The notes under the pieces were generated by a model that did not search any database, had not been told where the DNA came from, and worked only from the letters and a program-made list of their open reading frames with translations. Shown in pieces: positions 53,952-62,320 of a DNA stretch of 64,000 nucleotides. Positions within the stretch are counted from its first letter, which is position 1, and each line of letters opens with the position of its first letter. The stretch is taken from positions 1 to 64,000 of IMG/VR virus record IMGVR_UViG_3300045012_000181. One strand, given 5' to 3'. Origin of the DNA: a virus. The position numbers were made by a program, and so were the translations under genes.

Positions 53952-54242
53952 TTAGGCGGCTTTGGCAGCCAGAGCGGTTAGCTCGGCAATCTTCGCCTCA
54001 AGCTCGACCTTAGACATCTCCGAGGCGGGCTTCGCAAGGGGTTCGGGTATGGTAATCACCAGCTTGATTTTGGTACCGGGCTTACTAGTACCGGCCAATT
54101 TTCTCAGATGCGTTACGGCCTGTTCGAACGTTTCCGGGCCGCCAGTGACTTGCCGGTAGGCATCATTGTCAACCATCTGGCCCTTGTTGAATCCGCGTTC
54201 TGCGACGTGTTTATTGGCAGCAGCGATGGCAAGGTAATACAT
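53952..54242 (-). CDS. Hypothetical protein, first gene of the minus-strand region (96 aa)
   Basis: MYYLAIAAANKHVAERGFNK with a beta strand (KIKLVITIPEPLA) and an Ala/Glu-rich helix at the end. It is the promoter-proximal minus gene, so probably expressed early. Function unknown. Confidence 0.65.
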   Translation of the reverse strand: MYYLAIAAANKHVAERGFNKGQMVDNDAYRQVTGGPETFEQAVTHLRKLAGTSKPGTKIKLVITIPEPLAKPASEMSKVELEAKIAELTALAAKAA

Positions 54243-54540
54243 AATTCACCTCATATGTTACGGGCTGTAGCATGCTATGTTCCTTTGATGCTATCAGTTA
54301 CCGGAAACTGTTTGGACAGAATTTCCGGCACCCTTGCAAAGTGCCTCGCGCGCACCACTCGACGGCGTGTAAGAACATTGGTTTCTAAGAGTTAGGGAGG
54401 GTGTAAATAATTCTTTCCCCCTGCCAAGTTGTTGAAAATCACAGTTTTAGCCCTAAATCCTTTAGAATCAGCGTTTCTTAGTTTCGTCTGTGTTAGTTCT
54501 GTAACAGCTGGGGGTTTTGCTAGAGTTTCGAGGGAGTTTG
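54243..54540. promoter_or_regulatory. Divergent intergenic region between early (minus) and late (plus) genes
   Basis: No gene in 298 nt. Contains a perfect hairpin CCGGAAA-CTGT-TTGG-ACAG-AA-TTTCCGG (54301-54328), a palindrome TAGCATGCTA near 54268 and AT-rich segments. On the plus side, TTGAAA with TAAATC 16 bases later (near 54433-54460) is a weak promoter candidate. The late genes begin at 54541 after GAGGGAG. Confidence 0.6.
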
Positions 54541-54795
54541 ATGGCCGACTACAACACATTTATAGCAGGCTCTGGGGACTTCGAGCTCTCCAAGAGCTTC
54601 TCAGACTACAAGGTCTCCACAGAGACCAAGCCCTCCGGCGGACTGTCTTACAAAATAGCGGCCCGATTTACCTTCGACACCCCAATTGGCGAGGTGATTC
54701 CTTGGTTAGAGGCCGGCGGAACGATTAGTTTCACCCGAGATGGTCAGCCAAAGCGCATAGTACTGGAGACAATAGATGGGACTCAGGGGGCCTAA
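54541..54795 (+). CDS. First late gene, hypothetical protein (84 aa)
   Basis: ATG at 54541 follows GAGGGAGTTTG. DYNTFIAGSGDFELSKSFSD and FTFDTPIGEVIPWLEAGGTI look beta-rich. It overlaps the terminase small subunit start by 20 bases. Function unknown. Confidence 0.6.
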   Translation: MADYNTFIAGSGDFELSKSFSDYKVSTETKPSGGLSYKIAARFTFDTPIGEVIPWLEAGGTISFTRDGQPKRIVLETIDGTQGA

Positions 54796-55252
54796 GGCCC
54801 GAAATCAACAGGACTGGATGGTTCCAGTAGCGGAATTGATGATACAGGAGTTCATGAGCTTCAGTGCGGCGGCCCTGGCACTGGGCGTCAAGTTCGAAAA
54901 CACCGCAGATGAGCGCGGCATCCAGCACTCTGAGGCCTTCCAGAACATTCTGGATGCCCTGAGTTATAGGTTCTATGCCCGAATTGGTGACAATCCGCTT
55001 TTAACTAAGGGCGTACTGGCCGGCACACTGATGACAGCCATACGCCGGCTGGGCGAAATGGATCAGTGGGACAAGGTGGCCATGCCCGGCAAGCTCCTAG
55101 CTGACCTTATGGGCTGGACAGAGAAGGCCCCTGAGAATGAGAAGGTCATTGGGAACTTGACCCAAAGCGATATAGACAAGATTCGGGCCGACCTTAAAGC
55201 TCAAGAGGAACAGGCCAAGACCGTAGTCGTAGTGGATGGCACACCCAATTGA
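54776..55252 (+). CDS. terS: Terminase small subunit
   Basis: 158 aa beginning MGLRGPKARNQQDWMVPV, typical for small terminases. A helix-turn-helix-like part (SAAALALGVKFENTADERG) is followed by coiled helices and a charged tail. It recognises the packaging site and stimulates the large subunit. Located directly before terL with two small genes between. Confidence 0.75.
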   Translation: MGLRGPKARNQQDWMVPVAELMIQEFMSFSAAALALGVKFENTADERGIQHSEAFQNILDALSYRFYARIGDNPLLTKGVLAGTLMTAIRRLGEMDQWDKVAMPGKLLADLMGWTEKAPENEKVIGNLTQSDIDKIRADLKAQEEQAKTVVVVDGTPN

Positions 55253-55449
55253 CAGACGAGGACCAAGAACTGTTAAAGATGGCTCAATTGCCTCTATGGT
55301 CTTGCAAAGGGTCTGCAGAGGAATGCGAAGATAGTTGGATGGCCTTCCTGGGTGCTACTCGTTGGAAGGGCAAATGGATTGGGGTGAATAGCCTACTCAA
55401 CTATGAGTGTAGCGTTTGTGGAGAACTTGGGCATACGTGGTGCATATAG
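55249..55449 (+). CDS. Hypothetical protein (66 aa)
   Basis: TTG at 55249 overlaps the terS stop (TTGA). CKGSAEECEDSWMAFLG and CSVCGELGHTWC contain four cysteines. Function unknown. Confidence 0.55.
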   Translation: MTDEDQELLKMAQLPLWSCKGSAEECEDSWMAFLGATRWKGKWIGVNSLLNYECSVCGELGHTWCI

Positions 55450-55661
55450 ATCTGAAGCACTGTGATGTCTGTGGGAAACCGTGGTTGGGTTATGGCAACG
55501 ATATCTGGGTTGTGTCTAGTAATTCAAACCCCAGACAGTATAGTGGGCACAAACGTTGTATACATCCTGAAGAGCCTGTGAGGGGCTGGAATGTTTTTAA
55601 TACTGATAGCAGCAGTGATTCTGATACGGGCCTTCCTGTTGGAGCCGGCCCCGAGAAGTAG
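55437..55661 (+). CDS. Small CxxC protein (74 aa)
   Basis: GTG at 55437 or 55440 (no clear ribosome binding site). HIDLKHCDVCGKPWLGYG resembles a zinc-binding knuckle, with a distal Cys. Acidic C-terminus. Function unknown. Confidence 0.5.
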   Translation: MVHIDLKHCDVCGKPWLGYGNDIWVVSSNSNPRQYSGHKRCIHPEEPVRGWNVFNTDSSSDSDTGLPVGAGPEK

Positions 55662-55671
55662 GGGTTAGCCC

Positions 55672-57138
55672 GTGAAACTACCTGACGACCCCAAGCTGGC
55701 CTCGGCCATTCTCGACAGTATGGAGAAGAAGCGCCGGGATGAACGCTTTATATCCTACTGGCAGCCCTTCCCCTACCAAAAGAAGGCCTTTGACAAATTC
55801 CGTCCCGGTATCAAGATTCTAGTAGTGGCTGGTGGTAACCGTTCGGGCAAGACCGAGGTGGGCGCCGCCCTGACAATGGCCTTCGCCGAGGGCAAGGAGT
55901 ACTTCCGTGGCGATCCTGCATGGGATTGGGTCAAGGACCTGCCCATCCCAGACAAGCCCCGCCGAAATATCTGGATAGTCGGACTGGACTTCAAACTCCT
56001 CAAGGATGTCATCTGGCGGGAGAAGCTCCTGTCCGGGGCCAACCATCCGGGTTTCTTGCCCAAAGACGACTCCGTTGTCAATGTCCTCGAACGGGACATG
56101 CAAATCGAGTTTACAGACAATACAGCCATCACGGCCAAATCGGCGGATTCCGGTCGAGAGAAGTTTCAGAGCGCCTCGGTTGACCTCATTTGGATAGATG
56201 AGGAGTGCGATGCGGAAATTTTTGATGAATGCTATCAACGCACTGTTGATTGTGGTGGGGTCATTATTGTTACTGTCACACCTCTTATTGACATCAATAG
56301 CGGCGTCAAGACACCGTGGATCTACAACCTCTGGGAGGATATGAAGAATGGCCGGAAAGATATTGCCTTCGTCAACCTCTCAGTCCTCGATAATCCAATC
56401 GTCCCAGAAGCCGAAAAACAGAAACTCCTCGACAAGTGGAAGGGCCATCCGGAAGAGCGGGCCCGTCTTTTCGGTGAGTTCGTCCGACGCGCTGGACTCG
56501 TTTATCCTAACTTCGACCGGAAGGTGCATCTCAAGCGCACCAACCCACCTCCCGATTGGTATACTATCGTTAGCATTGATCCAGCGGCAACTGGACCGAC
56601 GGCTGCGCTGTGGGGACGTGTGGACCCCTCCGGCAACATCCACCTCTATAGAGAATACCTAGAGGCTGATTTACCCGTCTCCGAGCATGTGGCCAACATC
56701 AAGCTTAAGAACCGTGGTGACAAAGTCGACCTCTGGCTACTGGACCCCACATGGGGCTCTCAGCGAACGGCCGAGGCCCACAAAACGGGCCAGCAGCTTT
56801 ATAGAGATGCCGGATTGCCTGTAAGATTGGCCTGTGTAGATAGAGATTTTGGCCGATTAAATCTCTGGGAATATCTTCAGGGTACTGTTTTAGGTCCCGA
56901 GGGCCGGCAGCCCAAACTCTGGATTGACCCCTCTTTGCATGAATTCGTAGAAGAGATAGAACACTACATAGTGGATAGTTACCATTCCGGCCCGCTCAAG
57001 GGTCTGTCTAAGGATAGGCCTCGTAAGCGGGCCGACGATTTGATTAATGCCGCACAGTATATGGCGGCACAAAAGCCCCGGGGCCGTCTAAGAAGCGATC
57101 CCGATCAGGCCCCGCCTTCTGGTGGGAGTTATTTCTAA
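55672..57138 (+). CDS. terL: Terminase large subunit
   Basis: 488 aa from GTG at 55672. Walker A VVAGGNRSGKTEVG near residue 54, Walker B VDLIWIDEECD near 172, then the RNase H-like nuclease: IVSIDPAATGPTAALWG near 304 (first Asp), WLLDPTWGSQ near 359 and KRADDLINAAQY near 460 (distal Asp). It powers DNA packaging and cuts genome ends. Normal length and all key residues present. Confidence 0.95.
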   Translation: MKLPDDPKLASAILDSMEKKRRDERFISYWQPFPYQKKAFDKFRPGIKILVVAGGNRSGKTEVGAALTMAFAEGKEYFRGDPAWDWVKDLPIPDKPRRNIWIVGLDFKLLKDVIWREKLLSGANHPGFLPKDDSVVNVLERDMQIEFTDNTAITAKSADSGREKFQSASVDLIWIDEECDAEIFDECYQRTVDCGGVIIVTVTPLIDINSGVKTPWIYNLWEDMKNGRKDIAFVNLSVLDNPIVPEAEKQKLLDKWKGHPEERARLFGEFVRRAGLVYPNFDRKVHLKRTNPPPDWYTIVSIDPAATGPTAALWGRVDPSGNIHLYREYLEADLPVSEHVANIKLKNRGDKVDLWLLDPTWGSQRTAEAHKTGQQLYRDAGLPVRLACVDRDFGRLNLWEYLQGTVLGPEGRQPKLWIDPSLHEFVEEIEHYIVDSYHSGPLKGLSKDRPRKRADDLINAAQYMAAQKPRGRLRSDPDQAPPSGGSYF

Positions 57139-57177
57139 ATAAAATTTTAAAGCGAGGGGACGTGAGGGACTCACGAG

Positions 57178-57216
57178 TTTAGGCCACTTTTTAGAAAGTC
57201 CCTCCAATGGCCTAAA
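57178..57216 (+). terminator. Hairpin after terL
   Basis: TTTAGGCCA pairs with TGGCCTAAA (nine bp, 21-nt loop) and is followed by AGAAAG. A smaller hairpin CGTGA-GGGAC-TCACG precedes it. There is no strong T-run on the plus strand, so an RNA-processing or weak terminator role is possible. Confidence 0.4.
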
Positions 57217-57293
57217 AGAAAGCAGCCCTCTATTACACGAACACTTCTGTCGCTAGATAAGCTGACAACAATGGGAAGAAAGCACATCAATAC

Positions 57294-58736
57294 TTGTCAC
57301 ACGAAATCACGATTCAATGGGACCCCTCCCCGGGAACCATCTCCGGATATAACGTTTATCGCGGAACCGTAAGTGGAAATGAAAGTAAGATTCCTCTTAA
57401 TGGTGGAACCCTTGTACCGCCAAGCCCTGCTCCGACTTTTGTAGATGTTACAGTTGCAGCGGGCGTCGTATACTATTACGAAATAACCGCAGTTCTTAAT
57501 GGCGTAGAAAGTCTGGATTCGGTGCAGGTAAAGTCTGTGCCCGTCCCGTTTTCTCCCTCCCCTAAGGCCATCACCTTGGGTATCGCTAGTAGCTTTGGCG
57601 TCTTGGCTGGCTCCACAGTCACCAATACTGGTCCTACTAGCGTCATTGGAGATGTGGGCGTCAGTCCTGGAACGAGTATTACAGGCTTCGGTGCACCGGC
57701 CTCTATTACTGGCGTTTTTCATGCCGGCGATTTTGTGGCTGCTGCTGCACAACAGGATCTTACAACGGCCTATAACGCCGCCGCTAGTGCTTTAAATCCC
57801 TCTGGCCTGTTTCCGGGAGTAACCACAAATTACGGGGTTACCTCGGTGGCCACAAGTACTGCGGGCGGAACGGCCCTCTATACAGGGACATTTCCTACTG
57901 GGGGCCTAAACGGCCAAAGCATCACTTTTTCAGGTTTTACGAATGCCTCTAATAATGGCACCTTCTTGGTTTCAGCCAGCACCATCACAACGGTCACGGT
58001 CAATAATAGTTTGGCTACTGCCGAGACCGCTACAGTCGTAGGCGCAGTTACTTCGGGTGGTGGCACAACGGCCGTTACATTGCCCGCGGATATCGGAGGT
58101 ATGACTCTAACGCCCGGTGTCTACAATGTGGCCTCAAGTCTGGCAATCACGGGAAATGCTATCTTGGATGCTCAAGGCAATCAGGATGCTGTTTTCATCT
58201 TTCAGATTGGTTCCACTTTAACAACGGCTGCTGGTAATAGCGGCGTCAGCTTGGCCGGTGGAGCTAGTGCCTCTAACATCTACTGGCAAGTCGGTTCAAG
58301 TGCCACACTGGGTGTGAATACGTCCTTCTCGGGTATCATTATGGCACAGGCCTCGATCACGGCCGGTCATGGTGCAACCATCAATGGCCAGTTACTGGCC
58401 CGAGTGGGTGCCGTCACACTGGACAGCAACGATGTTAGTTTGTTTATTCCAGGTGTCCTCAGGCTCTATGCCAGTAACACCCGATATGATGTTGGTAACA
58501 TCATCTTCGATTGTCCCACACATACCTTCCAAGAAGCCATCATAGGCGGCGTCACGTGTCCATCTTCACCAAGCTTTAATCCCACCATCGGTGGAACAAC
58601 GGCCGATTGCGGAGTGACTTGGTTGACACTGAATCCGCCAGTCGGGACACTCCTTCCACTTCCGCCTTCTCCGCCTAACGTCCCGCCCGTACCACCGGCG
58701 GCTCCTCTCAATCCTCGGATCACTTCCGAGGCCTGA
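57294..58736 (+). CDS. Fn3 + DUF3494 (ice-binding-protein fold) structural protein
   Basis: 480 aa from TTG at 57294. Residues 1-85 are an Fn3 domain (ITIQWDPSPGTISGYNVYRG). From about residue 92 the DUF3494 fold starts (FGVLAGSTVTNTGPTSVIGD, VGVSPGTSITGFG). About 85 residues (around 170-255) are inserted, then it resumes (LTPGVYNVASSLAITGNAIL; VFIFQIGSTLTTAAG; NIYWQVGSSATLGVNTSFSG; GATINGQLLARVGAVTLDSN). A Pro-rich end follows. Such domains form a solenoid beta-helix used for ice or polysaccharide adhesion. Probably displayed on the virion. Confidence 0.85.
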   Translation: MSHEITIQWDPSPGTISGYNVYRGTVSGNESKIPLNGGTLVPPSPAPTFVDVTVAAGVVYYYEITAVLNGVESLDSVQVKSVPVPFSPSPKAITLGIASSFGVLAGSTVTNTGPTSVIGDVGVSPGTSITGFGAPASITGVFHAGDFVAAAAQQDLTTAYNAAASALNPSGLFPGVTTNYGVTSVATSTAGGTALYTGTFPTGGLNGQSITFSGFTNASNNGTFLVSASTITTVTVNNSLATAETATVVGAVTSGGGTTAVTLPADIGGMTLTPGVYNVASSLAITGNAILDAQGNQDAVFIFQIGSTLTTAAGNSGVSLAGGASASNIYWQVGSSATLGVNTSFSGIIMAQASITAGHGATINGQLLARVGAVTLDSNDVSLFIPGVLRLYASNTRYDVGNIIFDCPTHTFQEAIIGGVTCPSSPSFNPTIGGTTADCGVTWLTLNPPVGTLLPLPPSPPNVPPVPPAAPLNPRITSEA

Positions 58737-58905
58737 ATACCCGACGCTCTCGGTAGCGCCAAAAGCGCGACCGGCGTTCTCATAAGTAATCCCTAGAATA
58801 TAGAGGCTTAACAGTATGAGGGCTCTGGAGCACTTCTGGTGCAGGTGGCGGCGTCTTAAACGGCACCGCCACCGGCATCACAGACGTTCGGCAAAAGGAG
58901 AATTA

Positions 58906-59202
58906 ATGCCAGCAACAATTCAAGTAGGTGGTCATGGTGCAACCTTCGTGTTCACGGAGTTCACTGGACCCAATGGCACGGGTTCCATAATTAATCCCGT
59001 TGGCGTAGTGGCCTACACTAGTTCAAATACCGGGGTAGGTACGGTAGATACTTCAGGCAATGTAAGTGCAGTGGCTCCTGGTACTTGTAATATCGTAGGA
59101 ACGGATCCGGGAAATGGCCTCACGGCCTCGGATGTTTTGACGGTTACGGCTTCGAGCATCGTGGCTCAAAGTGCTACTGGTGTCCTGACGGCTAATGCCT
59201 AG
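58906..59202 (+). CDS. Ig-like (BIG2-type) protein (98 aa)
   Basis: ATG at 58906 follows AAAAGGAGAATTA. A BIG2-like sandwich: VVAYTSSNTGVGTVDTSGNV and SAVAPGTCNIVGTDPGNG then LTVTASS. Probably a capsid or tail decoration. The 169 nt upstream hold a GGTGGCGG/CCGCCACC hairpin and no credible gene. Confidence 0.75.
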   Translation: MPATIQVGGHGATFVFTEFTGPNGTGSIINPVGVVAYTSSNTGVGTVDTSGNVSAVAPGTCNIVGTDPGNGLTASDVLTVTASSIVAQSATGVLTANA

Positions 59203-59276
59203 TTTTTAGTCATAGAACGCAAAAGGTGGGGGCCTCTAAACAGGCTCCCCTCTTAATGAAGCTAAGTGGAGGAAAG

Positions 59277-59462
59277 ATGTTCGAATTCGCAATTTTGTTT
59301 AGTCTCAAAAGCTACGCCATCGTCATCGCAGCCAGTGCTGTGGGTGGGGGCGTGTTGGGTTTTCTATTCGGGAATAAGGTGGAAGCAAAGGCCCAGGCTG
59401 AAGTTGCCAAGGCATCATCTGCTGTTAGTGGTATCACCGCAAGCGTTGCAAAAAAGCTGTGA
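59277..59462 (+). CDS. Small membrane protein (61 aa), holin-like size
   Basis: ATG at 59277 follows GGAGGAAAG. One transmembrane helix (YAIVIAASAVGGGVLGFLFG) and a Lys/Ala-rich amphipathic tail. Holin or lysis accessory is possible; not provable. Confidence 0.55.
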   Translation: MFEFAILFSLKSYAIVIAASAVGGGVLGFLFGNKVEAKAQAEVAKASSAVSGITASVAKKL

Positions 59463-59764
59463 AAGTCTCAAACCAAAAGGCACTGGAACTACTGGAGAGC
59501 CTCCCGATGGACAAGGTTTCTAATGAGGCCAACTTCCTTGCGCCCCTGCACATCCGGGGGCGCTCAGTTAGCACGGAATACACCGATCCTGGCAACGTCA
59601 AACTTGAGCAGGCCAAGCGCCGGATTGCTGATGCCCTGGGCGCCGTCGGTCCCACGGACAACAACAATGTCTGGTACGAGGTTCAGTATGATAACAATAC
59701 GGGCGTGCACAAAATCAAGGGCACCCTCTTAAACGATAGCGTGCCCATCAAAGTGGTGAGTTAG
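59459..59764 (+). CDS. Hypothetical protein (101 aa)
   Basis: GTG at 59459 overlaps the upstream stop (GTGA). PLHIRGRSVSTEYTDPGNV and WYEVQYDNNTGVHKIKGTLL: alpha/beta. Function unknown. Confidence 0.65.
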   Translation: MKVSNQKALELLESLPMDKVSNEANFLAPLHIRGRSVSTEYTDPGNVKLEQAKRRIADALGAVGPTDNNNVWYEVQYDNNTGVHKIKGTLLNDSVPIKVVS

Positions 59765-60024
59765 TGGAAAGTCCCGGGGGGATGCACGATGGCGGAGTCG
59801 GAATTGAACCCTGGCAAATCCCCAAGTTCGGCGGTTCAGTCGGGGGCTCGGGCCGAGGAATTGGCCAAGGCGCTGGAGGTACTACTGCCGGTACTACCCA
59901 GGGAATTGGCTCTACAGGTGTTGGCGGAGTTTTCGCTACTGGAGATTGGCCCGGAGAAATGGCGCCTATGTGGCACCGGGGTCTCTACGGTGGATTTGGT
60001 GACAGAACAGGAAGCGCAACCTAA
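59764..60024 (+). CDS. Gly-rich protein (86 aa)
   Basis: GTG at 59764 overlaps the previous TAG stop and its TAA overlaps the next ATG (TAATG), which is why this frame is preferred over another open frame (59789-60052). Gly/Thr-rich repeats (GGTTAGTTQGIGSTGVGG) end in an aromatic GFGDRTG. Possibly a virion component. Confidence 0.5.
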   Translation: MESPGGMHDGGVGIEPWQIPKFGGSVGGSGRGIGQGAGGTTAGTTQGIGSTGVGGVFATGDWPGEMAPMWHRGLYGGFGDRTGSAT

Positions 60025-60188
60025 TGGACCCCACAAACAATCCCAGTCTTAGTATCCGACCCACGCGTTCGGAGATTCGCAAGAGCCAACTGGAAGACCT
60101 AAAGAAGCCCGGCTGGGTTGTAATCCTGCACACCGGTGAAATTATAACAAAGCCCGTAGACCCACAAGTGGAAGAGCCCTCTAAGTGA
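60024..60188 (+). CDS. Hypothetical protein (54 aa)
   Basis: ATG at 60024 couples to the previous stop. SLSIRPTRSEIRKSQLEDL then GWVVILHTGEIITKPVD. Function unknown. Confidence 0.6.
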   Translation: MDPTNNPSLSIRPTRSEIRKSQLEDLKKPGWVVILHTGEIITKPVDPQVEEPSK

Positions 60189-60337
60189 AAACCATCGTGG
60201 CCTTGCAAATTGGGGGCTTTGTGGCCAGTCTGGCTTGTTTGGCCATTCCGCACATACCGCACTGGGCCTTCATAGCGTGCTTTGGTATTCACGTCTTGGG
60301 TGATGTATTGTTTATTCGCAGAGAGGGCCTCCTATGA
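60185..60337 (+). CDS. Small membrane protein (50 aa)
   Basis: GTG at 60185 overlaps the previous stop. Two short hydrophobic segments (ALQIGGFVASLACLAI and FIACFGIHVLGDVLF). Function unknown; the lysis region is a possibility. Confidence 0.6.
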   Translation: MKTIVALQIGGFVASLACLAIPHIPHWAFIACFGIHVLGDVLFIRREGLL

Positions 60338-60501
60338 GTTTGCTTAGTGCATTCGAACAGAACGTCAAGCTAGCGCCCTGGTTGCAGTTCGTGGGCTACA
60401 TGCTGGCCTTTGGCGGGTTGGTTACTCGACATCCCATACTGGCCTATGTGGGCCTAGGCGTGAGCATGGCCGGTTGGTTGTACAAGAAAATCTATCCATG
60501 A
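60334..60501 (+). CDS. Small membrane protein (55 aa)
   Basis: ATG at 60334 overlaps the previous stop (ATGA). LQFVGYMLAFGGLVTRHPIL and AYVGLGVSMAGWLY: two membrane segments. Function unknown. Confidence 0.6.
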   Translation: MSLLSAFEQNVKLAPWLQFVGYMLAFGGLVTRHPILAYVGLGVSMAGWLYKKIYP

Positions 60502-60689
60502 GCGTCGAAATCAGTTTGGAAAATCGTATCGACCCCTTCGCCCCGAAATTTGAGGCCTGTAGCAAATGTGGCGGGAGATTGGCCCTTCGAGTAGAGAATA
60601 TGAGCAACGGCTCCCAGCACACAAGTCAAGTGTGCCGTAAGTGTGGCCATAAGGTTCTGACAGCGCGTGTAAACGTGATAAGGATTTGA
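60498..60689 (+). CDS. Zinc-ribbon protein (63 aa)
   Basis: ATG at 60498 overlaps the previous stop. CSKCGGRLALRVENM and VCRKCGHKVLT give a Cys4 ribbon. Function unknown. Confidence 0.65.
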   Translation: MSVEISLENRIDPFAPKFEACSKCGGRLALRVENMSNGSQHTSQVCRKCGHKVLTARVNVIRI

Positions 60690-60690
60690 G

Positions 60691-60891
60691 ATGCGTGCCT
60701 CTAAAATTCCTGTTGTAAAGGTCTCCCGGGGTGGTGCCGTAGGAACGCCCGAGGACTTTGAAGCCCGGTATGACAAGCTCCGAAAGAAGGGCTCTGGACA
60801 AGTCAATCGGCCGGCGCCGCAGCCCAAACTCAAGCCCTTGGAGAATCCCTCTATGGGAGATCGGATGGCCGACTTTGGCATCGAGGAATAA
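60691..60891 (+). CDS. Hypothetical basic protein (66 aa)
   Basis: MRASKIPVVKVSRGGAVGT then a Lys/Pro-rich stretch and an acidic end (MADFGIEE). Possible virion-associated peptide. Confidence 0.55.
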   Translation: MRASKIPVVKVSRGGAVGTPEDFEARYDKLRKKGSGQVNRPAPQPKLKPLENPSMGDRMADFGIEE

Positions 60892-61129
60892 CAGATTCAA
60901 GAAGGCCCAGGAGCAGGCCTATGGCAGTGCGCAGGTCAATGAGCAGGGTGGTCCGGAGAACCCCTCTCAGATTCCCGTAGAGGAACTGCACAGCCGTTAT
61001 AGGGGCTTCAATGGCCGGGTCTCCACGGATGCCGCTTTCCATGGCGTGCGACGTAAAAACAATAGTCAGAATCCCAGCGTGGCCAAGTCCGAGACCCCTG
61101 AGACCGAGATGAAAAATGGCGAACGGTAA
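60875..61129 (+). CDS. Hypothetical polar protein (84 aa)
   Basis: TTG at 60875 is the only start candidate in the frame near the previous stop. Polar, probably disordered sequence (RFKKAQEQAYGSAQVNEQGG). It shares style with the next gene, suggesting related virion proteins. Confidence 0.45.
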   Translation: MASRNNRFKKAQEQAYGSAQVNEQGGPENPSQIPVEELHSRYRGFNGRVSTDAAFHGVRRKNNSQNPSVAKSETPETEMKNGER

Positions 61130-61352
61130 GAACAATCCCAACAACCCGGCCGTGGCCAAACAACAACCCGCCCCAGCGGACCAACCTTGGAACCGTAGCA
61201 CCATGGAAATTGAGCCCTCGCCCGAAATGGATTCCCAGATCACACCGCAGGGCCGCTACAATGATAGGATTAAAATTTCGCCCATGAACGAACAGGGCGC
61301 CGCCACTAAGAGGGCTGTTAGGGGCTGGCCCGTGGGCCAGAAGAAGGCCTAA
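61116..61352 (+). CDS. Hypothetical Pro/Asn-rich protein (78 aa)
   Basis: MANGKNNPNNPAVAKQQPAP is disordered; RYNDRIKISPMNEQGAATK is basic. Function unknown. Confidence 0.55.
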   Translation: MANGKNNPNNPAVAKQQPAPADQPWNRSTMEIEPSPEMDSQITPQGRYNDRIKISPMNEQGAATKRAVRGWPVGQKKA

Positions 61353-61365
61353 TGGAGGGTGTGTT

Positions 61366-61557
61366 ATGAAAGATTTTACAGCGTTGGAACTCACAGAGAT
61401 ATACACAAAAATTATCGACAGTTCCAGGTTCGCCATGCGTGAAACCACTATCGCGGCTGTATTGGAAGAGCTTTCCAACCGGGGCACCACCCCTGAAGAG
61501 CTTAGTGGACTGGACCGGGCCATTCGCGCCCGAGTACCTCTAGATGCCCGCGCATAA
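61366..61557 (+). CDS. Small helical protein (63 aa)
   Basis: MKDFTALELTEIYTKIIDSS and a second helix (ETTIAAVLEELSNRGT). The end overlaps the next gene by 14 bases. Function unknown. Confidence 0.6.
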   Translation: MKDFTALELTEIYTKIIDSSRFAMRETTIAAVLEELSNRGTTPEELSGLDRAIRARVPLDARA

Positions 61558-61786
61558 GCTTCCAGTTTATCCCAAGGACCATGCAGTCGGGAGCGTCGTG
61601 GCCGAAGGCGGTTCGATGTGCGCCAACTGCGAATACCTACGGGCCAATAATGTCTGCGCCCAGAAACTCTTTGTGCAGTGGAACGGCTCTTCCAAGATTC
61701 CAGCGCCCATCAAAAATTACTGCTGTGACTTTTGGGAAGTCAACCCACGAGTGTTGGATGTCAAGCTTGAGGATGTAGGCCTATGA
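61544..61786 (+). CDS. High-potential-iron-sulfur-like Cys protein (80 aa)
   Basis: MCANCEYLRANNVCAQKLFV and IPAPIKNYCCDFWEV: the C-x2-C...C...C spacing resembles small phage proteins with HiPIP-like motifs (CxNCxY, WxGSxxIPxP, YCCDxW). A metal- or Fe-S-binding role is likely. Confidence 0.65.
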   Translation: MPAHKLPVYPKDHAVGSVVAEGGSMCANCEYLRANNVCAQKLFVQWNGSSKIPAPIKNYCCDFWEVNPRVLDVKLEDVGL

Positions 61787-61887
61787 AGAAACTCCGGCCC
61801 CTGAATTTGCAGGAATGGCACGACAAAATCACAAAAGTTTTGGCCCAAAAAGCCAAGCGCCGGCTCTTAAGCCGGACCCCGAAGTAA
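61783..61887 (+). CDS. Small basic protein (34 aa)
   Basis: ATG at 61783 overlaps the previous stop (ATGA). Encodes MKKLRPLNLQEWHDKITK and a very basic end. Function unknown. Confidence 0.55.
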   Translation: MKKLRPLNLQEWHDKITKVLAQKAKRRLLSRTPK

Positions 61888-61945
61888 CACTGTGGACGAA
61901 GTCCACTTACTCAATAATCGAATAATCGTTATCGAAAGGAATTTA

Positions 61946-62236
61946 ATGTCCCATCAAGTAAATCTAGCTTGGACAGCCAGTACAGACCCCGTCACAGGCT
62001 ATAACGTTCTTCGAGGCACCACGGCTACCGGTCCATTTACCGTCGTGAATAGCACGCCCTTGGCCTCCACTGCAACGACCTACACCGACGTGGGGCCCTT
62101 TCCTAACTTGGGGCCTTTCTTCTATACGGCTCAGTCCCTGAATGGCTCTGAGACTTCGGTCGATAGCAACGTTACCGCTGCGGTGTTTCTTCCCCCCTTG
62201 CCACCGACGAATTTGCAAGTGGCTTCCGTTTCTTAA
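61946..62236 (+). CDS. Fibronectin type III protein (96 aa)
   Basis: ATG at 61946. VNLAWTASTDPVTGYNVLRG, TTYTDVGPFPN and FYTAQSLNGSETSVDSN: a single Fn3 domain. The end PPTNLQVASVS is like an inter-domain linker of tail fibres and matches the minus-strand protein at 34756. Probably a decoration or tail protein. Confidence 0.8.
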   Translation: MSHQVNLAWTASTDPVTGYNVLRGTTATGPFTVVNSTPLASTATTYTDVGPFPNLGPFFYTAQSLNGSETSVDSNVTAAVFLPPLPPTNLQVASVS

Positions 62237-62320
62237 TAGCATGCTCAGTAGCTGGTGTTATTGTAGGTAAATCGGGAGGGCCTCTAAATGGGGCCCTTCT
62301 CATCTAAAGCGTGAGGGCTT

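Noticed and set aside
59789-60052. 87-aa protein in a second frame
   Set aside because: Plausible helix content, but the overlapping 86-aa frame is coupled to both neighbours (TAG/GTG and TAATG), so it was preferred.
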